Position numbers and translations under genes: made by a program
Origin: DASVXQ01 sp046727955
GTDB taxonomy: Bacteria > Actinomycetota > CALGFH01
Reading direction: 5' to 3'
Assembly (NCBI GenBank): GCA_046727955.1
Contig: JBKPDO010000143.1
Span: 1 to 6,531, forward strand
DNA length: 6,531 nucleotides
In this document: positions 5,945 through 6,531 of the stretch, piece by piece
How the letters are laid out: every line of letters begins with the position of its first letter
Numbering within the stretch: position 1 is the stretch's first letter
The notes under the pieces: model-generated
Told to the model about the DNA's origin: nothing
Databases searched by the model: none
What the model saw: the letters and a program-made list of their open reading frames with translations, nothing else

Positions 5945-6531
5945 ATGGCCGGCGGGGCGATCCCCTGGGTACGCAGGCGCGGGCTGGTGTTCGGGGTCGT
6001 CACGGCGCTGGCACTGCTGGTGGTCGTCGGTCGCCTGGGGCAGGGTTTCATGGCGCCGCGTCGGCCCACGCCAGCACCTGCCCCCGTGACCACGACAGCA
6101 CGCGCGCTGCCGGTCACGGCCACCATCCGGCTGGGCCTCGCACAGGCGCCGCAGTTCACTGGCTGGTCGCAGCTGATGGTCGGCGAGGGCATGCTGTGGA
6201 CAGTCGTGGACGGGGTGCTGGTCGGTATCGACCCGCGCCGCCCCAGCGTGGTGGCCAGGATCCGACTCGGCCAGCCCGGCGGCTTCGCGAACCTGCTGGC
6301 GGTTGGCGCAGGCGCGGTGTGGGTCGCGACCGGCGCCGGCGGGACCGGGGCCAGCGTGGTCCGGGTCGACGCCACCACCAAGGTGGCAGCCACCCTGCCG
6401 GCCGACAACCTGCAGTGGGTTGCTGGGGCTGGGGCCGGCAGCCTGTGGTCGGTGCGCTGCACCAGCGAAGACGGGCCCTGTCGCCTGCTGCGCCTTGACC
6501 CGCGCGGCCTGCGGGTGCTGGCCGGTTTCCC
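5945..6531 (+). CDS. Membrane-anchored beta-propeller-like protein, N-terminal 195 aa (runs off window)
   Basis: The frame is open to the window edge (195 codons plus two bases). After a short basic N-terminus (WVRRRG) comes one hydrophobic segment (about 14-36), read as an uncleaved anchor or signal peptide. A Pro/Ala/Thr-rich linker follows (38-50). From residue 78 three similar units of about 40 residues appear, each with a GxG-x-x-W strand followed by a (R/G)-x-D turn: VGEGMLWTV...GIDPRRP, VGAGAVWVA...VRVDATT, GAGAGSLWSV...LRLDPRG. This is the pattern of YVTN/Vgb-like propeller repeats, which usually act outside the cytoplasm in binding or scaffolding. Cys172 and Cys179 could pair in such a location. 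The start is well supported: AAGGGTGG (5930-5937) ends 7 bases upstream, and an in-frame stop lies at 5912-5914 with no other ATG, GTG or TTG between. It is divergent from the ATPase operon, and its ligand is unknown. Confidence 0.8.
   Translation, partial: MAGGAIPWVRRRGLVFGVVTALALLVVVGRLGQGFMAPRRPTPAPAPVTTTARALPVTATIRLGLAQAPQFTGWSQLMVGEGMLWTVVDGVLVGIDPRRPSVVARIRLGQPGGFANLLAVGAGAVWVATGAGGTGASVVRVDATTKVAATLPADNLQWVAGAGAGSLWSVRCTSEDGPCRLLRLDPRGLRVLAGF

Noticed and set aside
5902..6498. A 198-aa plus-strand frame starting at ATG 5902
   Set aside because: The translation is an Arg/Gly-rich out-of-frame product. The overlapping frame from 5945 has an anchor segment, propeller-like repeats and a good ribosome binding site.
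1..6531. tRNA, rRNA, CRISPR array or replication origin
   Set aside because: I saw no tRNA-like cloverleaf arms, rRNA segments, regularly spaced short repeats with unique spacers, or iteron and DnaA-box clusters.

Overview
The window is GC-rich throughout (G/C-ending codons, arginine/alanine-rich reading frames, several GTG starts). It carries protein families typical of high-GC Actinobacteria, so I read it as actinobacterial DNA from a mobile or accessory region. The genus cannot be fixed from the sequence.

Layout. (1) 1-839, + strand: the 3' part of an IS481/IS3-type DDE transposase. It enters from beyond the left edge and is broken by a one-base frameshift near 391. (2) 840-1065: a short gap between convergent genes, holding a 12-bp perfect inverted repeat and a nested palindrome. 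(3) 5701 down to 1066, - strand: four tightly packed genes that look like one transcription unit. In order of transcription they are a VirD4/TraG-type coupling ATPase (frameshifted near 4326), a 210-aa protein with two similar winged-helix or PqqD-like halves, a 205-aa charged low-complexity protein, and a 517-aa protein with tandem 49-aa repeats and a C-terminal membrane region. The ATPase stop and the next start are one base apart, and the other two junctions are 4-base GTGA overlaps. (4) 5716-5944: a divergent promoter region, locally AT-rich, with direct repeats. (5) 5945 to the right edge, + strand: the 5' part of a membrane-anchored beta-propeller-like protein with no stop in the window.

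Function. The ATPase would normally sit at the inner membrane and feed a DNA or protein substrate into a type IV secretion channel. The three genes coupled behind it have no function I can name. Their junctions imply co-expression at fixed ratios, so they are good candidates for accessory parts or effectors of a conjugation or secretion module. The broken transposase and broken ATPase suggest either a decaying mobile element or single-base sequence errors. Three separate one-base problems (near 391, near 4326, and the G9 tract at 5705-5713) make it important to check the raw sequence before inferring biology.
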